Of a stretch of DNA of 64,000 nt, positions 47,601 to 56,675 are shown in pieces. A program made the position numbers and the translations under genes. The notes beneath the pieces are model-generated. The model was not told the DNA's origin, did not search any database, and worked only from the letters and a program-made list of their open reading frames with translations. The stretch covers positions 434,001 through 498,000 of the forward strand of contig QNGA01000002.1 in assembly GCA_003298465.1 (NCBI GenBank), read 5' to 3'. Source of the DNA: a halophilic archaeon. Its GTDB lineage: Archaea > Halobacteriota > Halobacteria > Halobacteriales > Haladaptataceae. Every line of letters begins with the position of its first letter. Within the stretch, counting starts at the first letter, position 1.

Positions 47601-49038
47601 CCGTCGACACCTCCCCGGGGGCGTTCGCGACGGCCTCGACCGCCTCGTCGAAGATACCGGCGATGTCGTCGACCTGCTCCGACGAGACGACCAGCGGCGG
47701 GAGAAAGCGCGCGGTAGCGCCGTCCCGGCCGCCGAGTTCGACGACGAGGCCGCGGTCGAAACACGCCGCCCGAACCGCCTCGGCGAAGTCGCTATCGGGC
47801 GCGTGCGGACCGGCACCCCGCCACGGCGCGTCCGGGTCGACGAACTCGACGCCGAGCATCAGTCCGCGACCGCGAACGTCGCCGACGCGGTCGAAGCGTG
47901 CCGCCGTCTCCGCCAACCGGGTGCGCAGGCGCGACCCCATCTCGGCGGCGTGGTCGTCGAGGTCGTGTTCCAGCACGTACTCGACGGTCGCTTCGCCGGC
48001 GGCCATCGCGAGCTGGTTGCCGCGGAAGGTTCCCGCGTGTGCGCCGGGGTCCCACTCGTCGAGCGCCTCGTCGTACACGACAACGGCGAGCGGAAGGCCG
48101 CCGCCGACGGCCTTCGAGAGCGTCACCACGTCGGGCGTGACGTCGGCGTGCTCGAAGGCGTACAGTTCGCCGGTGCGGCCGAGACCGGTCTGGACCTCGT
48201 CGACGACGAGCGGAACGTCGTGCTCGCGGGTGACCCGACGCATCTCCCGGAGCCACTCGTCCGGCGCGGGGACGGACCCGCCCTCGCCCTGAACCGGTTC
48301 GAGGATCATCGCCGCGGGGTCGGTGACGCCGCTCTCCGGGTCGGCGAGCAGGTTCTCGACGTACGTGCTCGCGGTGCGATGGCCCGCCTCGCCCCCGATG
48401 CCGAAGGGACAGCGGTACTCGTGGGGGAACGGCAGGTGATGGACGTCGTCGACCAGTCCGGGGACCGCCTCCTTGGCTTCGGTGTCGCCCATCAGCGAGA
48501 GCGCACCGCTGGTCATGCCGTGGTACGCACCCTGGAACCCCAGGACGCTCCGGTTCCCGGTGGCCGTCTTCACGAGTTTGAGCGCCGCTTCCACGGCGTC
48601 GGTACCGGCGGGACTGCAGAACTGCACCTTCGCGGAGTCGGCGAACTCGTCGGGGAGGCTCTCGAAGAGCGAGTCGACGAATCGCTCCTTCGCGGGCGTC
48701 GAGATGTCGAGCGTGTGGAGCGGACGGTCTGCGTCCATGGCTCGCTCCATCGCCTCGGTGACGACGGGATGGTTGTGCCCGAGCGCGAGCGTTCCCGCGC
48801 CGGCGAGACAGTCGTAGTACTCGTCGCCGTCCATGTCGGTGACGGTGACGCCCTGCGCTTCGCGGATGGCGAACGGGAGGTGGCGCGGGTACGTCCGCGC
48901 GTTCGACTCCCGTTCGGCCTGCTGGGCGAGAATCGCGTCGTTTCCGCCGTCGAGGTAGCTCACGGGGAGAACCCTCCGAATTCGGACGGTTCGGCGTCGC
49001 ACCGCAGTTGCGTTCGTGGTGTCGCTCGCTGCATACAT
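47593..49038 (-). CDS. dat: diaminobutyrate--2-oxoglutarate aminotransferase
   Basis: 481 aa, class III PLP aminotransferase. YYDCLAGAGTLALGHNHPVV and FCSPAGTDAVEAALKLVKTA mark the DABA subgroup. Further on come GFQGAYHGMTSGALSLMG, the cofactor-contacting PLVVDEVQTGLGRTG and lysine K309 (TLSKAVGGG). It forms L-2,4-diaminobutyrate from aspartate semialdehyde with Glu as donor. First gene of the siderophore operon; its ATG lies 5 nt behind an iron box. The N-terminal ~25 residues are basic and variable, so a later start near residue 29 (V-S-Y-L-D-G-G-N-D) is possible. Confidence 0.9.
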   Translation of the reverse strand: MYAASDTTNATAVRRRTVRIRRVLPVSYLDGGNDAILAQQAERESNARTYPRHLPFAIREAQGVTVTDMDGDEYYDCLAGAGTLALGHNHPVVTEAMERAMDADRPLHTLDISTPAKERFVDSLFESLPDEFADSAKVQFCSPAGTDAVEAALKLVKTATGNRSVLGFQGAYHGMTSGALSLMGDTEAKEAVPGLVDDVHHLPFPHEYRCPFGIGGEAGHRTASTYVENLLADPESGVTDPAAMILEPVQGEGGSVPAPDEWLREMRRVTREHDVPLVVDEVQTGLGRTGELYAFEHADVTPDVVTLSKAVGGGLPLAVVVYDEALDEWDPGAHAGTFRGNQLAMAAGEATVEYVLEHDLDDHAAEMGSRLRTRLAETAARFDRVGDVRGRGLMLGVEFVDPDAPWRGAGPHAPDSDFAEAVRAACFDRGLVVELGGRDGATARFLPPLVVSSEQVDDIAGIFDEAVEAVANAPGEVSTDD

Positions 49039-49042
49039 CGCT

Positions 49043-49056
49043 TTAGGCTAACCTAA
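49043..49056. promoter_or_regulatory. iron box 1 (TTAGG-N4-CCTAA), dat operon, proximal
   Basis: TTAGGCTAACCTAA, a palindrome ending 5 nt before the dat ATG (49038, minus strand). It would cover the transcription start of a leaderless mRNA. Half-sites equal those of DtxR/IdeR operators; haloarchaeal Idr/SirR-type regulators are the expected binders. Confidence 0.75.
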
Positions 49057-49078
49057 ACCAACGTAAAGGCATCGGATT

Positions 49079-49092
49079 TTAGGCCAGCCTAA
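49079..49092. promoter_or_regulatory. iron box 2 (TTAGG-N4-CCTAA), dat operon, distal
   Basis: TTAGGCCAGCCTAA. Its centre is 36 bp from iron box 1, so the pair brackets the TATA-like CTTTACG (about 49062-49068) read on the minus strand. It also faces the cyclase gene at 49187, about 95 nt away, and may influence it. Two operators predict tighter repression of biosynthesis than of uptake. Confidence 0.72.
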
Positions 49093-49186
49093 ATAGCGTG
49101 ACCTGTCGCCGACCGACACCGTCACTTCCGGCGAGAAGAACGCGACGGGCGGCCCGAGCGCACGTGCGCGGTCGAGGTTTTGGCGC

Positions 49187-49888
49187 GTGCGTCGAGCCGA
49201 CGTCACGAGTTCCGCACGGGATTTGTACCGGCGCGACGAACCGGCGACCGTGACCCGCGACCTCTCACATCCCCTCGGTCCGTCGACGCAGGTGTACCCG
49301 GGCGACCCCGACGTGACGCTGTCGCCGCACGCGACCCACGAGGCGGACGGCTACCGGGTGACCCGGGTGTCGCTCGGCACGCACAGCGGGACGCACGTGG
49401 ACGCGCCCAGCCACACCGAACCCGACGGACGGACGATAGACTCGTTTCCGGTCGAGACGTTCGCGTTCGACGCGCGCCTCGTCGACTGCACGGACTCAGG
49501 ACCGCGCGACCCCATCGAACGGTCGGCACTCCCCGAGACGGACGCCGACCTGCTCGTCCTCCGGACGGGGTGGGCCGACCGCTGGGGCACCGACGCCTAC
49601 CGCGACCACCCGTACCTCGCGCGAGAGGCCGCGGCGTGGTGTGCCGACCGCGGTCACCACGTCGCGGTGGACGCGCTCAGCGTCGACCCGACGCCCGGAA
49701 GCGGGAGCGACGACGAACCGGCGGGCGTGCCGGCACACCACGAACTGCTCGGCGCGGAGCGACTGATACTGGAGAACCTGACGAACCTCGCGGGACTCCC
49801 GCGACGGTTCCGACTCCGGGCGTACCCCCTGCCGGTCGCGGAGGGAGACGGTGCGCCGGTTCGGGCCGTCGCCGAGACGGACGGCTAG
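49187..49888 (+). CDS. cyclase-family protein (kynurenine-formamidase-like metal hydrolase)
   Basis: 233 aa from GTG 49187. A second GTG (49250) at TRDLSHPLGP would remove an N-terminal stretch that looks non-homologous and may be the real start. Metal/catalytic motif HSGTHVDAPSH and the surrounding VYPGDPDV, VRTGWADRWG and HHELLGAERLILENL are typical of the cyclase family (Mn/Zn amidohydrolases). Substrate unknown. It is divergent from the siderophore operon and about 95 nt from iron box 2, so co-regulation is possible but not shown. Confidence 0.82.
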   Translation: MRRADVTSSARDLYRRDEPATVTRDLSHPLGPSTQVYPGDPDVTLSPHATHEADGYRVTRVSLGTHSGTHVDAPSHTEPDGRTIDSFPVETFAFDARLVDCTDSGPRDPIERSALPETDADLLVLRTGWADRWGTDAYRDHPYLAREAAAWCADRGHHVAVDALSVDPTPGSGSDDEPAGVPAHHELLGAERLILENLTNLAGLPRRFRLRAYPLPVAEGDGAPVRAVAETDG

Positions 49889-51504
49889 GGTCGGAACCAG
49901 CAGTGGCCGTAGGGGGCGAGCGAGACGTGCAGGTCGTCGCCGTCCGGTTCGAAGCGGGCGTCGCCGAAGACGGGCGTCGGGTCGGCGTTCAGCGCCAGCG
50001 TGACCGTCGCCGTCTCGTCGTCGAGGTTGTGGACCGCGACGACGGTGTCGCCGTCGAGCGAACTCGCGTGGGCGAACACCGCCGGATGGTCCGCGTCGAG
50101 GACGGTGCAGTCCCCCCGGGAGAGTTCGGGGAACTCGCCGCGAGTCCGGACGAGGCGACTCGTCCAGTTGAGCAGCGAGTCGGGGTCGGCCCGCTGGTCG
50201 GCGACGTTCACCGCCCCGGGGCCGAACGCCTCGTCCGAGACGACCGGGCGGACGAGGTCGTCGGGGTCGGCGGTCGAGAAGCCGGCGTTCTCCTCGTCGG
50301 ACCACTGCATCGGGGTTCGGACGGCGAAGCGACCGGGCTGGTCCAGGTCCTCGCCCATCCCTATCTCGTCGCCGTAGACGACGACGGGCGTGCCGGGCAG
50401 CGAGAACAGCAGGCTGTAGGCGAGTTCGATGCGGTCGCGGTCGCCGTCGAGTATCGGCGCGAGTCGGCGGCGGATGCCCCGGTCGTAGATGCGCATGTCC
50501 TCGTCGGGCGCGAACGCCTCGTACACGTCCGCCTGCTCCGCCTCGGTGAGCGCGCCGATGTTGAGTTCGTCCAGGTTCCGCAGGAAGTTCGCCCAGCCGG
50601 CGTCGTCGGGCGGGTCGGGCAGTTCGTCGAGCACGTACGCCAGCGGTGCGGACTCGCCGCGGGCCAGCGCGAGCGTCAGGCGAGCATTGAGCTGGAAGTT
50701 CAGCAGGAGATGCATCTCGTCGCCGTCGCCGAAGTACTCCCCGAGTTCGGCGGGCGGCCTGTCCGCCTCCGCGAGGAGGACGGCGTCGCCGCGCCGCCGG
50801 GAGACGAACTCGCGCATCTCCCGCAGGAAGCCGTGGGGGTCGTCCAGCGGCCCCTCTGCGAGCCCCTTCGTCTGAGTGAGCAACCCCGCAGCGTCGATGC
50901 GGAAGCCGTCGACGCCGAGCTCCAGCCAGAAGCCGATTATCTTCTTGACCTCCTCGCGCACCGCGGGGTTGGCGACGTTCAGGTCCGGCTGGAAGTGGTA
51001 GAACCGGTGGTAGTAGTACGCGTCCGCCGCCTCGTCGTACGACCAGACGTGGTCCTCCTCGCCCGGGAATATCGGTCCGCGGTCGGGGTGGCGGTCCGGC
51101 TCCTCGTCCGCCCAGAGGTAGAAGTCCCGGTACTTCGAGTCGGGGTCCTCGCGGGCGGTCCGGAACCACGGGTGCTGGTCGGACGTGTGGTTCACCACGA
51201 GGTCGACGACGACCCGGATGCCCCGCGACTCGGCCGCGCGCACGAACTCCACGAAGTCGCCGAGCGTGCCGAGCCGGGAGTCCACCCCGTAGTAGTCCAT
51301 CACGTCGTAACCGTTGTCCCGACCCGGCGTCGGGTAGAACGGCAGGAGCCAGATGCAGTCGATGCCCAGTCTGGAGAAGTAGTCGAGGCTCTCCGTGAGT
51401 CCCTGGAAGTCGCCGATGCCGTCGCCGTCCGCGTCCCGGAACGCCTTCAGGTCCACGGAGTAGACGGTGGCGTCCTGGTACCACGAATTCTCCGTCTCTC
51501 GCAC
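49885..51504 (-). CDS. GH13 alpha-amylase family, trehalose-synthase-like
   Basis: 539 aa from GTG 51504 (TTG 12 nt upstream also in frame). YQDATVYSVDLKAFRDADGD and DYFSRLGIDCIWLLPFYPTP match trehalose synthase/TreS-type enzymes, as does AVRTPMQWSDEENAGFS. Catalytic residues: nucleophile D204 (GFRIDAA), acid/base E246 (LLAEADRP), D312 in FLRNLDELNI. In the last motif most family members have NHD; here it is NLD. Interconverts or hydrolyses maltose/trehalose or alpha-glucans. The C-terminal beta domain ends YGHCWFRP. A TATA-like CTTATAATATG (minus strand, about 51570-51580) lies upstream. Confidence 0.85.
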   Translation of the reverse strand: MRETENSWYQDATVYSVDLKAFRDADGDGIGDFQGLTESLDYFSRLGIDCIWLLPFYPTPGRDNGYDVMDYYGVDSRLGTLGDFVEFVRAAESRGIRVVVDLVVNHTSDQHPWFRTAREDPDSKYRDFYLWADEEPDRHPDRGPIFPGEEDHVWSYDEAADAYYYHRFYHFQPDLNVANPAVREEVKKIIGFWLELGVDGFRIDAAGLLTQTKGLAEGPLDDPHGFLREMREFVSRRRGDAVLLAEADRPPAELGEYFGDGDEMHLLLNFQLNARLTLALARGESAPLAYVLDELPDPPDDAGWANFLRNLDELNIGALTEAEQADVYEAFAPDEDMRIYDRGIRRRLAPILDGDRDRIELAYSLLFSLPGTPVVVYGDEIGMGEDLDQPGRFAVRTPMQWSDEENAGFSTADPDDLVRPVVSDEAFGPGAVNVADQRADPDSLLNWTSRLVRTRGEFPELSRGDCTVLDADHPAVFAHASSLDGDTVVAVHNLDDETATVTLALNADPTPVFGDARFEPDGDDLHVSLAPYGHCWFRP

Positions 51505-51643
51505 GACCGCAACCAAGAAAGGAGGGCAAGAAAATCATGTGGCTGGGAGACGACACGAAGAGCGCTACGGCATATTATAAGCATTCCTACGGTTCCGCCG
51601 GGCGACCGTACCGCCTTTAACCCGGACGCGACTACTGCACGGC

Positions 51644-52309
51644 GTGCAGAACGTCACGGACCGGACCTCCAACCCGTTCGGTATGTCTCCGCCCTGCGAG
51701 TACGACTGTGCGGCCGACGGCGGCCGGTCGGCGGTGTTCGGCTACGGCGACGCCAACGCCGACTTCCACCTCGTCGGCGACCATCCGAACGCTCACGGCG
51801 GCGGGACCACCGGCGTCCCGTTCACGGACGGCGTCGCGGGCGAGCGACTCCAGCCGGTGCTGAACGAGGTCGGACTGCTCGGCGACGCCTACAGCGACGA
51901 GCCGACCGTCTCGAACCTCTTCTCGAGCTACCTCCACATGTGCTGTCTGCCCGACGACCGGGAGCCGACCGACCGGGAGTACGCCGCCCTCGAACCGTTC
52001 TTCGACGCGGAACTACGCGCGATCGCGGCCCACGTGTTGCTCCCCGTCGGCGAGCGAGCGACGGCGCACGTCCTCGAGGAGTACACCGCGCGAGCGTCGG
52101 AGCTGTCCCGGGGGATGGCGTCCCTGCACGCCGCCCAGTTGAAAGGCCGGGGCTTCCTCGTCGTGCCGATACGCGACCCGCGCGAGTGGGAGGCGGGCGA
52201 CGGCGACGCGCTCCGCGACGAACTCGCCGCGATTCTCGCGGGGGACTACCGCCAGACGGTCGACCTCGGACGGTTCACCGCGACCGACGAGCCGTACGAG
52301 GTTCGGTGA
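51644..52309 (+). CDS. uracil-DNA glycosylase superfamily protein
   Basis: 221 aa from GTG 51644. The UDG-superfamily layout shows in ADFHLVGDHPNAHGGGTTGVPF (family 4/5-like motif 1 region), VSNLFSSYLHMCC, and VLLPVGERATAHVLEEY with a C-terminal HAAQLKGRGFLVVPIRDP in place of the usual HPS motif. The N-terminal PCEYDC could hold part of a metal site, but a full four-Cys Fe-S cluster is not obvious, so activity is uncertain. A TATA-like GCCTTTAAC lies about 24-32 nt upstream. Confidence 0.68.
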   Translation: MQNVTDRTSNPFGMSPPCEYDCAADGGRSAVFGYGDANADFHLVGDHPNAHGGGTTGVPFTDGVAGERLQPVLNEVGLLGDAYSDEPTVSNLFSSYLHMCCLPDDREPTDREYAALEPFFDAELRAIAAHVLLPVGERATAHVLEEYTARASELSRGMASLHAAQLKGRGFLVVPIRDPREWEAGDGDALRDELAAILAGDYRQTVDLGRFTATDEPYEVR

Positions 52310-52460
52310 CGACGCGAACGATCTCCTCGACGATGGCCCCGACCATCGACAGCGCCAGCAGCGCGACCGGGAGCAGTACGAGGTCGACGACGACGAGTCC
52401 GACGACGGCCCCGATTCCGATGGCGACCAGCTTGGGCGTTCCGAGCGATTCGATGTCCAT
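52275..52460 (-). CDS. small membrane protein of unknown function
   Basis: 61 aa from ATG 52460 (MDIESLGTPKLVAIGIGAVV). Two closely spaced hydrophobic stretches (LVAIGIGAVVGLVVVDLVLL, then PVALLALSMVGAIVEEIVR) and a basic C-terminus. It overlaps the 3' end of the UDG-type gene by 35 nt on the opposite strand. Clean hydrophobic layout and a sensible start make it likely real; no family is recognised. Confidence 0.5.
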   Translation of the reverse strand: MDIESLGTPKLVAIGIGAVVGLVVVDLVLLPVALLALSMVGAIVEEIVRVVTEPRTARRSR

Positions 52461-52888
52461 GGAGGACGGTCGGCGTCGAGGCACTTGGTGACTCCGGGCG
52501 ACCGCGGCCCGTCGCGCGGTCGAGTGCCTCGCCGACCCCGTCGTCACGCTCGACGAGGACCGGCGCGTCACCGACCCGAGCGCCGCGGCGAACCGGGGTC
52601 CGTCCGCGCGGCCGGCCGCCCGCGGGTCGCACCGACCACCTCCGCGATTTCCGCTGTCCCGGCGCGCAGCGAGGGCCGTCGCCGGGTGCGTGCGAACGCG
52701 CCCGCGGACGCCGGAGGCCGTGCGAGTCGGTGGTACCCGGTGGGGGCCGCGTGGTCGTCGACGGCCGAGGATTTCGTCCGGCAGCGGGGGCCGACGCGGT
52801 AGCCGACGGACGACGCGACGCCGGGGGCCGGAGCCGCGGCTCCCGGAAGACGAACGCATTTATCACCCCGGGGTGGCTGGAAGCGGAC
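52461..52888. other. 428-nt GC-rich gap with a promoter at its right end
   Basis: Open frames on both strands cross this region but their translations are Arg/Pro/Gly-rich without family resemblance. The last part holds CATTTATCACC (52857-52867), a TATA-like box 22-32 nt before the DUF389 ATG at 52889. No repeats or RNA genes recognised. Confidence 0.35.
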
Positions 52889-54181
52889 ATGCGCCTCATC
52901 CAGGTCCGCGTCCCGGAGGACGACCGCGACGCGGTCCTCGGGGTTCTCGACGACGAGGACATCGACTACGTGCTCACGCCCGAGGCGAGCGACGGCGACG
53001 AGGCGGCCATGCTCGAGTTCCCGCTACCGACCCAGGCGGTCGACGCCGCGCTCTCCGACCTTCGGGACGCGGGCCTCGACGACGACGAGTACACCGTCGT
53101 CGGGAACGTCGAGACTGCACGGACGCCGAACATCGACGAACTCGAGAATCGGTTCATCACGGGCAACGACGAAGACGACAGCGTCGCCAGCGAGGAGATA
53201 CGGACGAAGGCGCTCGGGATGAACCCGAATCCGCTTCCCTACTACGCGATGACGCTGCTCTCGGCGGTCGTCGCCACGGCGGGTCTGCTGCTGGACTCGC
53301 CCGCGCTGGTCGTCGGGTCGATGGTCATCGCACCGCAGGTCGGCTCAGCGATGACGGTCAGCGTCGGCTTCGTGCTGAACGACCGCGACATGATAACCGA
53401 CGGACTGCGCTCGCAGGTGCTCGGTCTCGGACTGGCCATCGTCGGCGCGGCGGCGTTCGGGTGGTCCCTGAAGTCGGCGGCGTTCGTCCCGCCGGCGCTC
53501 GACGTGGCGACGATAAAGCAGATCAGCCAGCGCATCTCGCCCGGACTGCTCTCGTTCGTCGTCGGCATCTGCGCCGGCGCGGCGGGCGCGTTCGGCCTCG
53601 CGACCGCGCTGCCGGTGTCGCTCGTCGGCGTCATGATCGCGGCGGCGCTCATCCCGGCGGCCGCGGCGGTCGGGGTGGGCCTCGCGTGGGGACCACCGGG
53701 CGTCGCGTTCGGCGCGTTCGTCCTGCTCGTCGTCAACGCCGTCGGCATCAACGTCGCCGGGAGCGCCGTCCTCTGGTATCTCGGCTACCGGCCCGAGGAC
53801 GGCCCGACCGGAGCGGAGCGAATCCGCGACGCGACGCCCGTCGTGGCCGCCGCGCTCCTCTTGCTCGTCGCCTTCGCCGGAGCCGGCCTCCTCACCGTCC
53901 AGCAGGTCCAGACGGAGAACGCCGTCAACGAGGCGGTACAGGGCGTCGTCGAACAGGACCAGTACGGCGAACTCGAACTCGTCGACGTGCAGGCGGAGTT
54001 CGACGACATGGGCCTGATCGACGAGTCTCAAAACGTCACGGTGGTGGTCAGCAGGCCCGCCGACAGGTCCTATCCCGGGCTGGCGAAGGCCATCGGGAAC
54101 CGCGTCGCCCAGCGCATCGACGGGAAAACCGTCGTCGAAGTGGAGTTCACCGAGCGCCAGCGTCACGTGGCGCGAACGTGA
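52889..54181 (+). CDS. TIGR00341/DUF389 membrane protein
   Basis: 430 aa. A soluble N-terminal domain (MRLIQVRVPEDDRDAVLGVL) precedes the DUF389 membrane part with LDSPALVVGSMVIAPQVGS, the family hallmark, about six to seven helices, and a C-terminal soluble domain. Function of DUF389 proteins is unsettled. The ATG at 52889 follows a good TATA-like box. Its end overlaps the 3' end of the serine-protease gene by 35 nt, tail to tail. Confidence 0.85.
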   Translation: MRLIQVRVPEDDRDAVLGVLDDEDIDYVLTPEASDGDEAAMLEFPLPTQAVDAALSDLRDAGLDDDEYTVVGNVETARTPNIDELENRFITGNDEDDSVASEEIRTKALGMNPNPLPYYAMTLLSAVVATAGLLLDSPALVVGSMVIAPQVGSAMTVSVGFVLNDRDMITDGLRSQVLGLGLAIVGAAAFGWSLKSAAFVPPALDVATIKQISQRISPGLLSFVVGICAGAAGAFGLATALPVSLVGVMIAAALIPAAAAVGVGLAWGPPGVAFGAFVLLVVNAVGINVAGSAVLWYLGYRPEDGPTGAERIRDATPVVAAALLLLVAFAGAGLLTVQQVQTENAVNEAVQGVVEQDQYGELELVDVQAEFDDMGLIDESQNVTVVVSRPADRSYPGLAKAIGNRVAQRIDGKTVVEVEFTERQRHVART

Positions 54182-55313
54182 ACCCGTGGCGCGCCGTGAC
54201 GTGGTGGGCCGCCGTCCCCCAGACGTAGTCCTCTGCGGGCCACCACGTCCGGGCGTTGTTGAACCCGCCGACCATGACGCCCGCGTCCGGTCGCACCGGG
54301 TCCGGATGGTAGTTGACGCTCCCGCTGTCGCCGTCGTCGAACGCCGACTGCGACCCCCACTTCAGTTGACCGCGCTTGCACACCTGGCCGTACGCGCAGG
54401 TCATCCCGTCGATCGCCTGAATCTTCCCCCGGGTGCGGCCGGTCGTCACGCCCACCTTCGCGAGCTTCTCGCCCTGCGCTTTCAACGTCGCCAGCCCCTC
54501 GCGGGAGAACTGACCGACGACCGTTCGAGGCTCGGCACCGCGGATGGCGCTCGCCGGCCAGTAGCCGTCGGTCGGGGCGACGCGCACGAAGTCCTCGAGC
54601 GCGTACCCCCGCTCGACGGTGCCGATGCGGGGCGACGCCGCCTTCCCGACGAGACGTAGCGACGTGCCCCGCCGTTCCGCCTTGTCGCCGCCGACGACGT
54701 GGTTCGCGGTGGCGAAGAACGGCCGTCGACCGTCGTACATCGCCGGAGCGAGCGTCCCGGTCGAATCCGGCGTCCCGCAGGCCACACCGCCCGGCACCGA
54801 CGTTCCGGAGCGGCTCTCGACCGGGTCGACACTCGACGGCGCGGAGCGGCCCGGGTCGACCTGCGTCACCTCGACCGACACGTCGCCGACTCGCTCGGGC
54901 AGGTCGACGTCCGCCCGGGCGGCGACCTCGACGGCGGCGTTCCGGCCGCCGAACTCTCCCGGCACGACCCCGGCCGCCACGACGCCCTCGCGCGAGACGA
55001 ACGCCGCCTCCCGGTGAGCGTCGAGCGCCGCACGGAGGTCGGCGAACCAGTCCGCCGGCACGGTGGTCTTCCGCGGCCCGAATCGACCCTCCTCGTCACC
55101 GTCCTCAACGTCGCGGGCGAACCCGTAGACGATGGGAACCTCGTCGCTGCCGGCGGCGCGCACGTCGTCCGCCGTCAGCAGCGCCGCCATCCCCCCGAAC
55201 CCCGCCGTGGCCAGCGTCTCGACGAAGCGACGTCGCCCCATCGTTCTCAGTCGGCTGGCACGAACCGACCGCGGTCTCGGCCGGCGACCGGTGTCGTCGT
55301 CCGTTTCTCGCAT
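54147..55313 (-). CDS. Tat-exported trypsin-like serine protease
   Basis: 388 aa. Signal: MGRRRFVETLATAGFGGMAA from residue 25 with a twin-Arg pattern. The chymotrypsin-fold triad can be read as H205 in FFATANHVVGGD, D241 in ALEDFVRVAP and S330 in FDDGDSGSVNYH. The spacing fits S1-type proteases, and the GDSGS motif is the clearest element. A ~150-residue N-terminal region precedes the protease domain and may be a propeptide. Predicted extracellular. Convergent with the DUF389 gene and divergent from the siderophore uptake operon. Confidence 0.72.
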   Translation of the reverse strand: MRETDDDTGRRPRPRSVRASRLRTMGRRRFVETLATAGFGGMAALLTADDVRAAGSDEVPIVYGFARDVEDGDEEGRFGPRKTTVPADWFADLRAALDAHREAAFVSREGVVAAGVVPGEFGGRNAAVEVAARADVDLPERVGDVSVEVTQVDPGRSAPSSVDPVESRSGTSVPGGVACGTPDSTGTLAPAMYDGRRPFFATANHVVGGDKAERRGTSLRLVGKAASPRIGTVERGYALEDFVRVAPTDGYWPASAIRGAEPRTVVGQFSREGLATLKAQGEKLAKVGVTTGRTRGKIQAIDGMTCAYGQVCKRGQLKWGSQSAFDDGDSGSVNYHPDPVRPDAGVMVGGFNNARTWWPAEDYVWGTAAHHVTARHGFTFAPRDAGAR

Positions 55314-55453
55314 CTCGCGGACCTGTACGACGGACGAGCACTTGAATCTCCGCCGTCCGGTTCGGCCGCGACCGTCCGGAAAGAATGACTCGGTCGCACG
55401 TACCGCAGTCGCGACTGTTTTTGGCCGACCAAAATCGGAACTTTTACCATTGT

Positions 55454-55467
55454 TTAGGGGAGCCTAA
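55454..55467. promoter_or_regulatory. iron box 3 (TTAGG-N4-CCTAA), siderophore-binding protein gene
   Basis: TTAGGGGAGCCTAA ends 5 nt before the ATG at 55473, the same spacing as at dat. A TATA-like CTTTTACC (55441-55448) lies 25-32 nt before the ATG, so the box covers the predicted transcription start. Confidence 0.75.
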
Positions 55468-55472
55468 ATCGT

Positions 55473-56624
55473 ATGGCAGACGACGACTCGACGGAACTCT
55501 CGCGCAGGAAGCTAATCGCCGGAACCGGAGCCGCGGCCGGGACGCTGCTCGCGGGCTGTACCAGCGGCGGTTCGGGGACGGACGGCAGCGACGGCGGAAC
55601 GACGACGGGCGACGGAACGACGAAGTCGAGCGGACCCTACTCGGTGTCGATAGAGCCGATGGGGAGCGTCGAGTTCGAGTCGGTACCGAAGACGTGGGTC
55701 GCGAACAACGGCAGTTGGGCCGACATGGGCGTCGCGCTCGGACTCGAACCGCCGAAGGGGATGTGGATGACGAGCCGGTACTACACGCAGTACTACGACG
55801 AGATACCGGGCGTCTCCGTCGACAAGAGCGGCATGGTCAGCCTCTATCAGGACGGCGTCAGCAAGGAGCGGTTCTACGCGCTCGACGGGGACGTCCACGT
55901 GATAGACCCGAACTTCCTCAAGAACCGGTTCAAGGGCTGGAAGCAGTCCGACGTCGACGAGATTCGGAAGAACCTCGGACCCTTCTTCGGGAACAGCATC
56001 TTCTCGCGCGGCTACGAGTGGCACAAGGACTACCGCTACTACACGCTGTACCAGGCGTTCGGGAAGCTCGCGAAGGTCTTCCAGCGAACCGACCGCTACG
56101 ACGCCTTCTCGTCCCTGCACGATACGTTCCAGTCGAAGCTCGATTCGGTCGTCCCGCCGAAGGAAAAGCGGCCGTCGGTGGCGGTCCTGTGGGCGTCGAG
56201 CAACGAGCCGGAGACGTTCCTGCCGTACCTGATCGGCGAGGGGACGAGCTTCAAGCAGTGGCGCGACCTGAAGGTCGAGGACGCACTCGCCAACACGTCC
56301 GTCAAGGACTTCCACAGCGGGCGGGGGAAGATAGACTACGAGACGCTGCTCCAGGTGGACCCGGACGTGCTCCTGCTGCGCGGACACGAGCAAAAGACCG
56401 AAGAGAAGTTCCAGAACACCGTCGTCTCGTCCATGAAGAACCACAACGTCGGGAGCAAGCTGACCGCGGTCAAGAACGGCGACGTCTATCGCGGCGGTCC
56501 GCTCTACCAGGGGCCCATCACGAACCTCGTCCTCACCGAGCGGGCGGCGAAACAGCTGTACGACGCGTCAGGCAAGCTCTTCGACCGCAAGCGGGTGGCG
56601 AACATCGTGAACGGCGAGTTCTGA
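55473..56624 (+). CDS. iron-siderophore ABC transporter substrate-binding lipoprotein
   Basis: 383 aa. Tat-type lipoprotein signal LSRRKLIAGTGAAAGTLLAG with the lipobox Cys at C29, then a Ser/Gly/Thr/Asp-rich linker and a periplasmic-binding-protein (Fe3+-siderophore) fold: PKTWVANNGSWADMGVALGL, DVHVIDPNF, LLQVDPDVLLLRGHEQK and VKNGDVYRGGPLYQGP. It captures the ferric siderophore at the cell surface for the FecCD-type permease 136 nt downstream. It has its own iron box and the permease has another, so they may be separate transcripts. Confidence 0.9.
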   Translation: MADDDSTELSRRKLIAGTGAAAGTLLAGCTSGGSGTDGSDGGTTTGDGTTKSSGPYSVSIEPMGSVEFESVPKTWVANNGSWADMGVALGLEPPKGMWMTSRYYTQYYDEIPGVSVDKSGMVSLYQDGVSKERFYALDGDVHVIDPNFLKNRFKGWKQSDVDEIRKNLGPFFGNSIFSRGYEWHKDYRYYTLYQAFGKLAKVFQRTDRYDAFSSLHDTFQSKLDSVVPPKEKRPSVAVLWASSNEPETFLPYLIGEGTSFKQWRDLKVEDALANTSVKDFHSGRGKIDYETLLQVDPDVLLLRGHEQKTEEKFQNTVVSSMKNHNVGSKLTAVKNGDVYRGGPLYQGPITNLVLTERAAKQLYDASGKLFDRKRVANIVNGEF

Positions 56625-56675
56625 GGCCGGAAACGACCGCCGACCTATCGACCGAATCACAGCCCTTATCAGCAG

